Shown here one piece after another: positions 1-11,390 of a stretch of DNA of 64,000 nucleotides. This stretch comes from Tretioscincus oriximinensis. Lineage: Eukaryota > Chordata > Lepidosauria > Squamata > Gymnophthalmidae. The stretch lies in NCBI GenBank assembly GCA_022410635.1, contig JAJVDF010001209.1:62001-126000 (forward strand), in the 5' to 3' direction. Made by a program: the position numbers and the translations under genes. Position 1 is the first letter of the stretch; each line of letters begins with the position of its first letter. The notes below the pieces were generated by a model. It was not told where the DNA came from. It saw nothing but the letters and a program-made list of their open reading frames with translations, and ran no database searches.

Positions 1-670
1 GCCATTCCCACACTGCATCGCGCAGAAGGCGCGGGCACGCCGCGGCCGGCGGAGGGGGGGGGGGGAAATGAAACGAAGGGAAAAGGAACGAGAAGGGGCG
101 CGCGGGAGGCGCGGGCACGGCAGAGGGACGGGCACGGCTGCTGCTGCTGCTGCCGCGGAGAGGAGCGTCGTCAGTCAGGCTTCCAGTTTCAGCTGGAACT
201 GCCCGCCGGCGGCAGGAGTCCCCTCGCCCGCTGACGGGGAAAGCCCCGGCGAAGGCAGAAGACGGCGCCGCCCGCCGTCACTTCCCAGCGGCCGCAAGGG
301 GAGGAGAGCGCGGCGGCTTCGCGGCAGCGTCAGTGCTGCTGCCTGCAGAAGCCGGCTTGAAGCATGGGAGGCCAAGCGGCCGGGAGAGCCCACGAAGCTG
401 CCTTCGCAGCGCCCACGGCTGCAGGGCGCAAACCGCATCCCCTCAGCTCCAGCGGGGCAGCCAGCCCTGAACCGGGGCTGCCATAGCCCACAGTGCCCGA
501 GGCAAGTAGATATATGGGAACTCGCAGGCAGGCGGCAGCGCTCCTTGGGGGGGGATGCTGTGAGGAACCCAGCCACGGCCTCCGACCGCCTCAGTTTAAC
601 CCATCGCCGGCATTTCTCTCTCGCCTCCCCTCGTGTGGAGAAGCGGGGCTGGAACGGGTCCGGCCACTGT
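1..670. promoter_or_regulatory. CpG island at left edge, probable promoter/5'UTR region
   Basis: The first 670 bases are strongly GC- and CpG-rich (many CG, GCGC and GCCGCGG blocks, a GCT/GCC triplet run near 137-155) and drop to AT-rich sequence by about 690. Long frames are open on both strands (68-688 plus, 175-675 minus), as expected in GC-rich DNA, and neither resembles a protein I know. By synteny, a leftward gene next to CCDC7 would be EPC1, so this could be the upstream part of its main promoter with the coding exon beyond the window. That is inference. No clear consensus splice donor was found on either strand, although a GC-type donor (GAG|GCAAGT) is possible near 501. Confidence 0.5.
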
Positions 671-924
671 GACATCAGAGCATTCTAGAGAACGATTGAA
701 CGTCCAAGAACGAGCACTTGGGAGCATCAACTACTGTGTGGCAACATTATTACGCTTGGGAGATTTTAACCTTTCAAACTCAAAGAGGCCAGAGAACACC
801 TTGGAAACTAACAAGAAAAAAGCATGAACTCTTCAGATGCTCATGTTGGCAATCTTGTGTTGCTGTTGTTAGTCTCTAAAGTTTTACACCTTGCTAGAAA
901 TTCTGATCCAGATGAAATATAGTG
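671..924. other. AT-rich flank of the CpG island with foldback fragment
   Basis: No gene is visible. About 867-904 (TTAGTCTCTAAAG, then CTTGCTAGAAATTCTG) matches the right arm of the foldback family seen intact at 18605-18822 and 31428-31629, so a decayed fragment of it is likely here. Confidence 0.35.
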
Positions 925-1003
925 ATACCCTGTCCCCATTATGGGGCCTGTCATAGCCTATGCTGCCATGTGGACAATCAAGCTCCTTACTAAGATATAA
1001 CCA
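925..1003 (+). mobile_element. Half copy of GGGGCCTGCCAT palindromic MITE
   Basis: The sequence CCCCATTATGGGGCCTG, then TCATAGCC, then TGGACAATCAAGCTC and AAGATATAACC follows the right arm of the palindromic family whose full copies lie at 16688-16867 and 58990-59157. The copy is cut off where the SINE at 1004 begins. Confidence 0.6.
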
Positions 1004-1301
1004 ATAATAATAAGAAATGGGTTATTATACTCCGCTTTTCTCACCTTTCAAAGGGACTCAAAGCAGCTTACAAGGGTATTTTGCCCGAAAGCTGACATTA
1101 TATCTTCCCCACCAGGCTGCGGTGGTTCCCATATATCTACTTGCAGTCTGTTGCAATTTCTTGCAACTCTTGCTTTTGAATAGCTGGGTTGGCCAGAGCT
1201 ACAAGCTAGTGGAAGGTGCTCACCCCTCCCCACATCCGACACAGGGCTTCGAAACCCCATCTCCTAGATGAGAGACGGACTCCTTAGCAACTGACTTTTT
1301 A
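1004..1301 (-). mobile_element. tRNA-derived SINE (family A), reverse
   Basis: Read on the minus strand it begins with a tRNA-like head (a CAGT..GCTAAGGA A-box region and a B-box-like GGTTTCGAAGCCC), continues through CAAGAAATTGCAAC and CAAGTAGATA, and ends in TTTGAAAGGTGAGAAAAGCGG plus a weak AT-rich tail. At least five other copies occur (6909-7211, 9356-9640, 32755-33050, 41738-41917, 60028-60330). Internal pol III promoter boxes and the shared body support a SINE. It interrupts the MITE half copy ending at 1003. Confidence 0.75.
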
Positions 1302-1360
1302 ATTCATTTTTAAAGGAGTGAATTTTCCCCTTTTCATTGTTGAAGCCCTGAAATTGTAAA

Positions 1361-1613
1361 TTAAGGAGCCAGTTAGGTGCAGTAGTTAGTGTTGAACTCT
1401 TATCTGGTAGTCTCCTGGTCAGATTTCCCATTCCTCCATGAAGCCAGATGGATGATTTTGGATCAGTCACAGTTCTTTAGAACTCTCTCAGGACCACCTA
1501 CTTCACAGGGTGCCTGTTGTGGAGAAAGCAACAAAAAGCTATGTGCCCCAACCTTTCGTTGGCTGCCCTGGGGCCTTCAGGTATAGGGCGGGATATAAGT
1601 ACTAAATAAATAA
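1361..1613 (+). mobile_element. Sauria-type tRNA-derived SINE
   Basis: The order GGAGCCAGTTAGGTGCAGTA, GTTAGTGTTGAACTC, then GGATCAGTCACAGTTCTTTA, ACCTACTTCACAGGG and GTTGTGGAGAAAGC follows the squamate Sauria SINE layout (tRNA-like head with A and B boxes, then the 'ggccagtcac..ctacctcacaggg' body). It ends in a LINE-like tail (CCTTCAGGTATAGGGCGGG) and an (ATAA) run, suggesting a tail acquired from the local L2-like LINE. Other copies: 10168-10412 and 62727-62985, both reversed. Confidence 0.75.
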
Positions 1614-2443
1614 AAATTGGCCTCTACTACCTTATAAAAAAGTGGTGCATGGTTACTTTAGGATAGTAATCCTACACTCACTCAACATATTTACTTCTGA
1701 GTTTATGGGACTAACTTTGGCAATTTTATATTAATTATATAACTATTAGTGTCTATCAATTAATAGTTATAAAATGAAACAAAAGATATTGGATAAAATT
1801 GTACTGATAATTTTTTTTTTACAAAGACAAGGATACATTTGAACAAACAGAGCTAGTCAGCCCAGTTTAGATCTATCCTTAACTGACCTTTTAAGCTGTA
1901 CAATGAATGTTTGACGTGCAGTCCTGCTGACACAACCCTTCTGTATCTTATTTAAATGCATTTTATAGTTGTCCAAAGGTCCAGTGAATCCAAATTCTGC
2001 CCCGCCCCCTTCTGCTGGGTAACAAATCTTCAAGAAACACCAGCAAAATGGATCTTGCAGATGTAGCATTCCTTAGATGGAATAAGCATGTTTCTTTGGT
2101 CCACGATCGTTAAGATGTCCAGTTCTGTATCCGAAAGGTATTTTCACTTCTGCAGTCATTTTGATCCTAATTCAGAAAGATCCGCACATCCAAACAGCAT
2201 GAAAGCAGCTCTGGTTGATTTCATGCAGAGATTGTTTGATGGTGCCTGAATCCAATATTACAGATTAATTGTATTTACCTCGAAGGATAGCAATATAAAG
2301 TTTCAGGCAAAAGTTGAGATACACAAGTTGTTATGGAACATGTTAAGGATCTAAATTTAGCAAAAAGATCTTTCTTTAGTTCAACGAAGTTTTTAGTTAT
2401 ATATTAGTGTACGACTAGTATGACATGTTCCTTTCTGTAATTT
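1614..2443. other. Unassigned AT-rich sequence
   Basis: I see no gene, RNA or confident repeat here. The minus-strand frame at 1857-2069 has no recognisable motifs. Confidence 0.4.
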
Positions 2444-2577
2444 AGCAAGGGAGGCCTTGCAGCACTTTATAGACTAACAAGAGCATCTGAAGAAGTTGTC
2501 TAGAACAGCTCATGCTGCTGACTTTCTCTTGTTAGTCTCTAAATGCTACAAGTCTCCCCTTGCTAGACTTTCTGGAC
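2444..2577. mobile_element. Decayed copy of the TTAGTCTC foldback element
   Basis: Both arms are recognisable: GCAGCACTTTATAGACTAAC on the left and CTTGTTAGTCTCTAAATGC on the right, with a shortened, diverged centre around ATCTGAAGAAGTTGTCTAGA. It belongs to the family described at 18605-18822. Confidence 0.65.
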
Positions 2578-4189
2578 AAGGACTAACATAGAAAGTAGAT
2601 TTCAAAGAAATAGCTATCATTTAAAAATACCCTTTCCACCATGCCTAGACAATTCAAATACATAGTTTTGAAATAGTTTTTTTCCTATGACACTGCAAGG
2701 AGCAGATTGGTGACAACACAATGCTAACTGGCAAATGAGACAAAACGAACTATTCTTATCCAAAAGCACTAAATGTGGTGTATATTAAGGTACATTCTGT
2801 ACTTACCTGTCGGGAATGGTCATTGCAAACCTAATCCAGTGTGATCAGGGCTGGTCCTCGCCATTTGCACTCTAGGTGCAGGAATAGGCTCAGCTCATAG
2901 AATGTGAAAGAGGCAAGCTAAGCCTTCCAGTCCAGACTGAACTTGTCACGTCTATCCATTGCCTGAGTGAGCAAGGGGATATCATGCATGCTATACAGAA
3001 TTGGGGCAAACCAGATCAAGATTGGAAGGCTTAGGCTGCTATATTTTGCACTCATATGGATATAGTTCCCAACCAGTCTGCTGAGGACTGACTAAAGTAA
3101 GGATGGAGAATAGTTCTGTCTCCCTGGGAAATAGCAGGGCAGTTGCCTTCTTGTCAACTGCTGAGACTATTCTCCAGAGCAAGTACAGAGAGGCCTTAGT
3201 TTACTTGTGTTTATTAACTTGTACCTTGAAGGACAATATAAACATTTGAATCTTCTTAAACCAGGGGATCCCAATTGCCGGCACTGCATAGGAAGAATAA
3301 AAAACATTTTGTTTTATTTCCATTTCATTGATTATCATAGGGTGCTTTATTTTGAAGTGACCATTTCCCTCTGTGCACTTTTCCACACTTTCATTTACAG
3401 GTTCCCCCCATCCGCTTAATTTCCTGGTCTCTGGAAATAATGTCTGGTATGAAACTAGCTTGTGGTGAAACTGTCTTAAACTATGGACAAGCTCACTTAG
3501 GGGTCTGCAAGAATAATCCTAAATCTCAAAAAGAACGGAGATTGGTTAAATGTTTTAAGACTTTTACACCACCAGATTCTCAATGTATATTTAAGTGGGT
3601 CAATACTAAAATAGCTAGATTAATTAATCCTCTGTGACTTAATCTGATACACTAGTTGGATTGTAAACTGGCAAATTATTGTTCTATATTCATAAGTAAA
3701 ACCTCACTTTTCAGAATGGAAACCCCTTTGAGCTTAGTGGGCCTTACTTCTGAGGACAAATGTTTAAGTCTTATTCACTAATTCCTTAGTAAGCATATAT
3801 TAGTCTGCAACACTGATCTGGAAACAGCCTACAATAGCAAAGCACATCCTGTTGTACAAGATGTTTCAGACTTAGGTTTTTGTTTTTATTCTATGACTAT
3901 AATGAAAGGCGGTACACACCTGATACGACTTCTATAAATTATTATCGTATAGTGCTTCAGACCAAGTTTCAGCATTTTTTTGGTAACATACTCTTAACAA
4001 TAGCATTTTAAAACAGTAACATTGTAAAATGCCTTTGATGTATTTTTGAATATTTGAGATAAGCAGGGTTTTTGAAATACAGTTACAGCAAAAATGGAAT
4101 CTCCCTTTCCTAGGAAAAATAGCAGTGGGATGTGCTTGTTAAATCCTGCTGAGTCTGTCATAAAAATCTATTATATTAGGATTCCCACC
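2578..4189. other. Unassigned intergenic or intronic sequence
   Basis: No coding exon, RNA gene or clearly assigned repeat was recognised. Short frames at 3201-3386, 3207-3419 and 3440-3637 overlap in mixed strands and have no motif support. Confidence 0.4.
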
Positions 4190-4520
4190 TAAAATCCGTT
4201 TGGATCTTTAATGGGTGTGAAATAGTGACACACACCTCAACATGCAACAGGTATTAGAAGTTTTATTTGATTAAAATTCTTCTCTTCTATAGTCAGTAAA
4301 GGTCCAAGGTTCAACCTGGCTTTTATGTGGGAATTTTTGGTGAATCTAAATATTTCTAAGGGCTTTAGTATGGGTCCCAAACAATATTTTGGACAGAGCT
4401 TTGCATCTTTAATAGGTGTGAAAAAGTGTTCTCCCCCTTCCCCCCCAGGTTTAGCAGCCATTAGAAGCTGCCTGCGTCTGGTGAAATGTCCTCTCTTCTA
4501 TAGATGGGGTACCCATTGTC
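4190..4520 (+). repeat. Imperfect tandem duplication, unit about 200 bp
   Basis: GATCTTTAATGGGTGTGAAA (4204 on) recurs as CATCTTTAATAGGTGTGAAA (4405 on), 201 bases later, and CAACAGGTATTAGAAG recurs as TAGCAGCCATTAGAAG in the same register; the CTTCTCTTCTATAG segment also recurs. The unit includes AGTAAAGGTCCAAGGTTCAACC, related forms of which occur near 5118-5175 and 57820-57900, so the duplicated unit is itself part of an interspersed repeat. Confidence 0.6.
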
Positions 4521-4636
4521 ACCAATAACAAAAAGGTATGGGCCATTTTAAACGTTTAATTGATGTATCTTTTTAATTTTCTTGATCTTTTGTTACCTGA
4601 CCTGGCACCAATTGTGAAGGGCAGGATCTCAATCAT

Positions 4637-4725
4637 CATTTTAAATAAATAAATAAATAAAAATAAATAAAAATAAATAACATACATACATACATACATA
4701 CATACATACATACATACATACATAC
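4637..4725 (+). repeat. Microsatellites (AAATA)n and (CATA)n
   Basis: A run of AAATAAATAAATAA repeats up to 4680 is followed directly by eleven CATA units (4681-4725). The A-rich part probably began as the tail of a retroposed LINE fragment (CTGACCTGGCACCAATTGTG, then GGGCAGGATCTCAATC precedes it). Confidence 0.9.
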
Positions 4726-5734
4726 GTAAGCTTCCAGTTTCTATACTTCAGGCAGAATTTCTATTTCCAATTTTATAATTCTTCGTTGTATTTCTGCCTG
4801 CTTTTCCACACTGTTTTTTCACGTTGGCATGTGCTTATTATAAAAGCTTGATGTTCAATAGCTTCTCAAAATTGGCATAGTAACTGTGAGGAGATTGAAA
4901 TGGAGCTTTGTTGAGCTGGCACTAGGGCTTCTGGGAAGTGTAGTCTGAGCAGCAGGCAGCCTCTTCTGCCCAACCTGAGCAGGACCCTACCCTGCAAACT
5001 ACACTTTCAAGTCTGCACAGCAACTAGTCCATGGAAGGATAATGCCTCTTTCGTCAATCTGTGTCCAGTCCTACCCATATACATATTTTCTGCTCACAAG
5101 AAGGTGGGCTGGGGGGATCAATCTATAGCCATTAAAGGTCTAAAGCTGTATCTTGGGTTTTATGTGGGAGCCATACATTAGATGATTTTTTTCTCATTTT
5201 TCCTGTGATATTTAACTAATCTGTCAATTTTGATTTTTTTAGATTTAGATTTTAATTTTATTCTCTTCCTTCCCATTTTATCCTCATAACTAGCCTAAGT
5301 TATCCCTTGACCTCATATGACAACAACTCTTTATCTCATATGACAATCAATATAGTTCTGGACATCCAAACACTAAGCTGTTTGTGTATTCTGTCAAAAA
5401 AGGGTATGATTTCTCTGTAAAGCTACACGTTTAGGAACCATTCAGATCTGCATGCTTTTCAGAGGGTACGACGGTTTCATGCAAGATATATATGATACTT
5501 GCAACAGGAGACGTGGCTCAAATTAGAATTTCAACAAAATATACTGCTTTACTAGCTGAACATTCCCAACACAAAAATAAAACCTTATAAATAAAATATC
5601 TAGTACATTTTCTACACAAAAATATGAAAAAGATAACAACCCATTTTAGGAGATATTTGTATCTTTAGCTAGGTTAGGTTTTTTAATTTACTTAATTTAT
5701 ATTCCGTGCTATACTCAAAGATCTCAAGACAGAT
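4726..5734. other. Unassigned AT-rich sequence
   Basis: Nothing is assignable apart from a short fragment (about 5118-5175, TCTATAGCCATTAAAGGTC) related to the 4190-4520 repeat. Confidence 0.4.
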
Positions 5735-6321
5735 TAGACTGACCAGATTTTCCGAGGCCCAAACCGGAGTAATTAATATTCATGCTAATTTGCATATTCC
5801 CTTCCCAAATTCCCAAAATCTGAGAAGCATGTGAGAATTTTTTAAGTGTGTGAGAATTTTTGGAGTGCATCAGAATTTTTTTTTTTTACAGAGGGGAAGG
5901 TGCCTTCAGGAGCTGGCCCTGGTTGCTAGAGTGGTGGTGCAGTGTATTTTTAAAAAATATCATTTTTTTAAGTGTGCAAGAATTATTTGAAGTGCATGAG
6001 AATTTTTATTTTTTACTGAGCGGAAGGTGCCTTCAGGTTGCCAGAACCCCCTAGTGGTGGTGTAATGATTTAAATAATAATAATAATTTTGAAGTGTGTG
6101 AGAATTTTTAAATATTTACTGAGGGGAGGGTGCCTTCAGGAGCTGCACCCAGATGTCAGAGCCCCTAGTGGTGGTGCGGTGAATTTTCTTTTTTTAAAAA
6201 AATATTGATTTTTTTAAAAAAATTTAAATTTCTCAGCAAAAACCGGGGAAATGGTGCACTCCCCCCCCCCCCCCGGGAGGGTGGGGTAGACACACCCAAA
6301 CCAGGTCATCTGGTCAGCCTA
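5735..6321. mobile_element. Long hAT-type MITE with internal tandem repeats
   Basis: The ends are inverted repeats: TAGACTGACCAGATTTTCCG at 5735 and CTGGTCAGCCTA ending at 6321. They are flanked by an 8-bp duplication with one mismatch (AGACAGAT at 5727-5734, AGACAAAT at 6322-6329), as expected for hAT-superfamily insertions. The interior holds three diverged copies of a unit of about 120 bp (AAGTGTGTGAGAATTTTT, then GAGGGGAAGGTGCCTTCAGG, then CCCCTAGTGGTGGTG) at roughly 5829, 5970 and 6092. No transposase frame is visible, so it is non-autonomous. Shorter family members: 37159-37353, 38912-39087 and 41004-41093. Confidence 0.75.
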
Positions 6322-6823
6322 AGACAAATCATAGTAAAAAACCCATCAAAACAGTTAAAAGTAGGACAGTTAAAAATAATAACCAAAAATTAACCAAGTT
6401 GCCTGTTTTTCCTGAAGCAATTTCTCTAAAGCTATATTTATGTCCTAGTTTTCCTGGGGCCATTGAATAACTATTGTTAACAAAATGGTTATGTTAGAAA
6501 TATTTAGTCCAATAAGTTTGTACGCAAGATCGAATAAGATTACTTGTCATACTTTGAGTTCAGGATGAAAAACTAATGTCTCGTTAAATTTGAAATACCT
6601 TGTTGAAAGCCAACAAGAATGTTCTGTGGAGCCTGCCATTATCTGCACCATAATGAGGATAGCAGACTCCTATTCTTCTAGAATATAATTCAGAAAAAGA
6701 CCAAGTGCAAAAAGGACATTGGATTTAGAAGTTCTGGATTCAAATGGGTTACTGGGCATTACAATGGCAGATATCATTAAATGTGAACAAGTGAAAAGTA
6801 CAATTCAGAAAGCCTAGATCAGA
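6322..6823. other. Unassigned AT-rich sequence
   Basis: No gene or identifiable repeat was recognised. Confidence 0.4.
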
Positions 6824-7250
6824 ATTTCTAGCAAGGGGATCCCCACAGCACTGCAGAAATCAACATCAGAAGAAGTAGACTTGTCTAGAAAAGCTTATGC
6901 CACATTCGCAGGCACGAATGGCTCAGTCGCTAAGGAAATGGTTTCTCATCTGGAAGATCAGGGTTTGAAGCCCTGGGTCAGACATGTGGAGGGGTGAGGA
7001 CCTTCTAGCCTGTAGCTCTAGCCAACCCAGCTATTCAAAAGCAAGAATTGCAAGAAATTGCAACTGACTGCAAGTAGATAAATGGGAACCACCACATCCT
7101 GGTGGGGAAGATAGAATGTAAGCCTTTGCGCAAAATACCCTTGTAAGCCACGTTGAGTCACTTTGAAAGGTGAGAAAAACGGGGTATAAGAACCCAGTTC
7201 TTCTTCTTCGAAGTGCTCCAACCCCCCCTTGCTTGACTTTTTGAACAAAG
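6824..7250. mobile_element. Foldback element split by a SINE insertion
   Basis: The left part (AAGAAGTAGACTTGTCTAGA, AAAGCTTATGCCAC) and the right end (GAAGTGCTCCAA, CCTTGCTTGACTTT after 7211) belong to the TTAGTCTC foldback family. A family-A SINE separates them at about 6909-7211, so the SINE is younger than this copy. Confidence 0.65.
6909..7211 (+). mobile_element. tRNA-derived SINE (family A)
   Basis: The head ATGGCTCAGTCGCTAAGGAA and the B-box-like GGGTTTGAAGCCC are followed by the shared body (CAAGAAATTGCAACTGACTG, CAAGTAGATAAATGGGAACC) and the 3' segment GTTGAGTCACTTTGAAAGG. It ends in a short (TTC) tail, which looks like the slippage-prone tail of a retroposed pol III transcript. 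Confidence 0.75.
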
Positions 7251-9355
7251 ACTTAGCTTTGCAACTTCTTTGAAATCTAAGAAAAAGATTGGTGGCATAG
7301 GCTTGGTAGCATAAATCTACTTCCTCAAATACAAGTGTGAAGTGGTGTATTCTGGAGCTAAAAATTCCAACTACTTCTTATAGTAAAGGGATCAAAATTG
7401 TTAACCAATCAGAAATGTGATTCTGGAATAATGATAAACTGTTAAATGAAGGTAGTGATAGTGTTACATCCACAATAAAAAGGTCAATATAAAAATAGAC
7501 TTTAAAAATAAATATACCACAAATTGGTGGCAATTGAATATGAGATGCTGTGTGTATTTCACTGGCCACTTCCAACAAAAATGCAGAAGATCTGAAGGAG
7601 GGTGACTGAAATGTTCATGGTACTGGAGGAACTTCCTTGTGAGGAAAAATTGAAACATCTGATGCTCTTTAGTCTAGAAAGGTAGTAATTAAAAATAAAC
7701 ATGATAGAGATGTATTAAATTATGCATGGTCACATCACTTCCAGCCCCACCCATCACTAAGGTGGCATCCCAGAAACAAAACAGGAAATGGTATCAGTGG
7801 TAGGCAGGGCACTGGAAGTCATGTGGCCAAAAAGAATCAGGGCCAGAAATAAGACATCAGGCAGGGCAGGGCAGAGGGAGAAAGTCACATTATGGAATTT
7901 CTCCCCCCACAGTGATTCCTAAAATGTGCAAGAATCTCATCTGTGTACGATATTCTAGCACGATTTTCCATCATTGGTCAAGAGTATTAATGACTGTCAG
8001 CCCAAGATGACAGCTGAAGGTAGTGTGCCACCAATGGATAGATGTTGGAAAACTGTAAGCAAAATCTGTGCCCATATTCTGCTGTAATCTTCCTTGTGCA
8101 GCTGGATGACCATTGCAGGAACAGTCAGCCAAATTAAATGGGCATGAGTCCCACTTACATTCCAATTCAGAAAATAAATTATTTTCCAGAGATTCTGGAT
8201 TGTTAATAGCCAAAATCATTATTCTGATCAATTAGAACAATAACAATGAGGGAAAATATGTGCAGACAACAACCTGGGGCCCATGGCAAAATGTGGAATA
8301 TAAATTCCTAAATAAATTTTGAAATAAAGGAATAAACTGGGCAATTGTGTTGCTTTAAAGCCTTTGTTTGGTTTATGATAGCCACTGATATTGAGGAATT
8401 CAGTTCAGAGATCTCTCTTGAAATATATTATGCTAGGTACTGCCACTATTTCATTTCTTTTTACTGAAATGCTTTTAAACGTATTCCCAATTCTCATCAC
8501 TGCCCAAAATTTTAATCATGAAAGGCTGAAATTCTTTGGTCAGTTAGGCCAGAGAAGAATTTATGCATTTGCTCGCCACAGAAATATATCAGAATTTTAA
8601 AATTTGTATTAGGCTAGTTTATAAGGGGGCAATAAATAAATGACAGTAGCATTATCAATGGCCTGTCCTTGGCTTTTGGGTAAGAACAATTCAACATATT
8701 TTACTTATATTTGTGATTTTTAAAATTAATAATTTACCTAGAAACTGATAAAATGAATAAACGCAGTAAATAAAACAGTGAAAATAATTAAATTTTATAT
8801 ACAAATGACCTCATATTCCTTTAGATAATACCAACAATAAAATACTATTTCAAACTTTTATTTTAACTCATTTATACACAATCACAAATATACTGGAGAC
8901 ACTGTTAAGGGGAATAGATGAATCACTTTCCATCTATATTAGTAACCATTTTTTTAAAATGTGTAAAATTATTCATGGCAATCAGAGGATAAGCTCCTTT
9001 TAAAGAATGCTCTTCCAGTGTCTAAAGCTTAGGGAGTATAATCATATACAGTATGCTATTCAGACACAGTAAAATAATGGTGAAAAAGCTTCCTTTCAAG
9101 TACATAAAATACCTATATTCTTTTGCATGTGGATGAACCTCCTAGGCAGATGCAGCTATCACAGTGACATGGGGAAGGCAAGGTGATTTAGAAGTCAGCT
9201 TTGATAGTAAATGGAGCTTCCATCCAACATGCATAAAAATCCTACTGCAATCAGTATATATGTTGTACCCTAGTTGAGCCAACTTATCCATCTCTGCATT
9301 ATAAACTATGATCTGTGAAGTGAGTTCTGGGCCTGATTCAAACTCATATGCTGGT
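7251..9355. other. Unassigned AT-rich sequence
   Basis: No gene is recognised. Around 8270-8330 a run ending AATATAAATTCC..AAATAAATT may be a decayed LINE tail. The small minus-strand frames (7378-7578, 7971-8231) have no motifs. Confidence 0.4.
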
Positions 9356-9640
9356 AGAAGAAGAGTCGAGGTTTTATATGCCGCTGAGCGGCTTACAGGA
9401 TTAATTTTCGCCTGAAGGCTTACATTTTTATTCTATCTTCCCCACCAAATTAATGATGGTACTCATTTATCTAACTGATATGCAAATTACGAATTTGCAT
9501 CTCTTTTGAATAGCTGAGGTGGCTAGAGCTGCAGGCTAGTGAAAGGCACTCACCCTTCCCCACATCTGACACAAGGTTTTCGAAACCCGATCTCCCAGAT
9601 GGAAGGCTGTCTTCTTAGCGATTGAGCCATTCATGCCTGC
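9356..9640 (-). mobile_element. tRNA-derived SINE (family A), reverse
   Basis: On the minus strand: ATGGCTCAATCGCTAAGAAG head, GGGTTTCGAAAACC B-box-like element, GCTATTCAAAAGAG body and GAAGATAGAATAAAAATG near the 3' end. The body has the ATCAGTTAGATAAATGAG variant also seen in the split copy at 33540-34840. Confidence 0.7.
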
Positions 9641-10167
9641 AACTCATATGCTGGTGTGTATATCCATAAACAATTGCACCCAGAATATTGCAACCACAGG
9701 TTCTGATTGTATGGGGAGGCCGTGCTATAGCTATGTCTTATTTACTTACTTGAGGAACTGGAAGCTACCTTTTCAACTAAAAGAAGCTGCCCCTGCATTC
9801 TGGAATGATCCTTGAAAGGTGTGCAATACTACAGGTGTCTAAAGAATTGATGTGTGTTCCTGCCTCATCTTGTTTTAATTATTTTTAACTTCATTTTAAT
9901 CTTGTTTTTAGATTTATCTTATAAACTGCTTCAGGATCTTCAATTTTCAATAAGAAGTATATGTTGTATGTGAATAAACAGTTTATCATTTAGAAAACCT
10001 GAAATTAATTTTGCAGAAAAATTCACCAGATACCACACTTGTGTTGCAAATTATGCATGTCTACTGAAATGTTTTCTTCAGCTGTTAAAAGTGCTGGAAC
10101 CATATTCTCCTTTCTATGTGGCAACCAGTAATTTCTTATTTACAAACAATATTTGGTACTTGAGAAT
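9641..10167. other. Probable decayed L2-like LINE 3' region
   Basis: The run ATCTTATAAACTGCTTCAGG, then TTCAATAAGAAGTATATG (about 9910-9965) is the AT-rich 3' ending typical of the LINE tails in this window. The rest is unassigned. Confidence 0.35.
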
Positions 10168-10412
10168 AATAATGATGATGATAATTATGTTTATTTAAAA
10201 TGCCCTTTTCACCAAGGGACATCACCCATAGCTTTTGTTGCTTTCTCCACAACAGACACTGTGAGGTAGGTGGGGCTGAGAGAATTCTAAAGAACTGACT
10301 GGCCCAACACCACCTAGCTGTTTTCATGAAGGAGTATGGAATTGAATCGGGAGACTAGTAGATAAGAATTCAGCTCTCTAACCACTATACCAATCGTACA
10401 TTTTGCATGTTA
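10168..10412 (-). mobile_element. Sauria-type SINE, reverse
   Basis: Read on the minus strand it gives TATAGTGGTTAGAGAGCTGA, then GATTCAATTCCATACTCC, GGCCAGTCAGTTCTTTAGAA, CACCTACCTCACAGTG and GTTGTGGAGAAAGCAAC. This is the same layout as the copy at 1361-1613. Confidence 0.75.
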
Positions 10413-11390
10413 TCCTTTTTAAGAAAAAACAAAGAGAATTCAAAATTGTATCAAGTCAACTTGATTAACTTCCCATACCTCCCCAGTTTATTTTGCAGCC
10501 ATAAGCTAAGCTGTTACTTTTCCCAAAGAAGGTGTGGGCTATCATGACTCATACCTTCAACAAAATTTCTGTCCCAACACTTATAGCAACTCCCTCTTCT
10601 TGGTCCTTCATTCCCACACTAATTCTATTCAGGCCTGCAATTAGGCCTTATGGTGCCTGGAGCAAAGGAATCTAATGCCACCCAGTTTCCTGCCCCCCCC
10701 CCCCCCCATTTAACTGTGTGTTCTGTTTCAGAACTGATATGCTGCAAAGGGAGAGGGATTTTCTGGTTCCCAGCGCATTCTAGACATTCAAGGCTCTACA
10801 ATTGTGCTGGGAAGGACAATGGATGCCAATGCCCTCTTGAATGGCTCAACGCCATCAAATCAGGGATCTTGCTCTGTTTGAACCACTCAGTTGTGGATCT
10901 GATTCTATTGAACTGAAAATGTATATAATAAAATATAACTTTTTGCAATTTAATGCAATTCTCAGATCAGTATACAACATATTTAAATTTCTACTCCACT
11001 TTTTAAAAAATCTATAGCATGTTTCCTGCACTTGGAAGATTCCAAGAAATGATTCAGATTTTTCTCCTAATCTGCACTAGTGGCTGCCTCAGGAATCTCC
11101 CTTTTCTCCACTCTCTACAAATGGTAGATCAGGGATGCTACCTATTTCTCTATCCCAGGAGCAGTATTAAGACATCCATTGTAATAGCAATAAATAATAA
11201 TTATCTCACTAAGGGTGGCACAGAAAGTAAAATAGTGAAACATATCATTTAAACAACAATAAAACATTTCAGCCTAGCATACTAAGTTTTGGGTTGTTTG
11301 TCAGAAGTTATATACTAATAAGTTCTGTGTTGTCTATTAGAAGCTCAGTTCACCGGTTCAACTTTATTATCCCACTAATGGAATTAGCCT
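10413..11390. other. Unassigned sequence with a 15-nt C run
   Basis: No gene is recognised. A C homopolymer lies at 10693-10707. The frames at 10650-10916 and 11019-11252 lack homologous motifs. Confidence 0.4.

Noticed and set aside
68..688. 206-codon plus-strand frame in the edge CpG island
   Set aside because: GC-rich DNA opens long frames on both strands here. The translation is Arg/Ala/Pro-rich without any domain, and the opposite strand is open over 175-675 as well.
4681..4725. CRISPR-like or spaced repeats
   Set aside because: It is a simple (CATA) microsatellite; nothing in the window has regularly spaced identical repeats with unique spacers.
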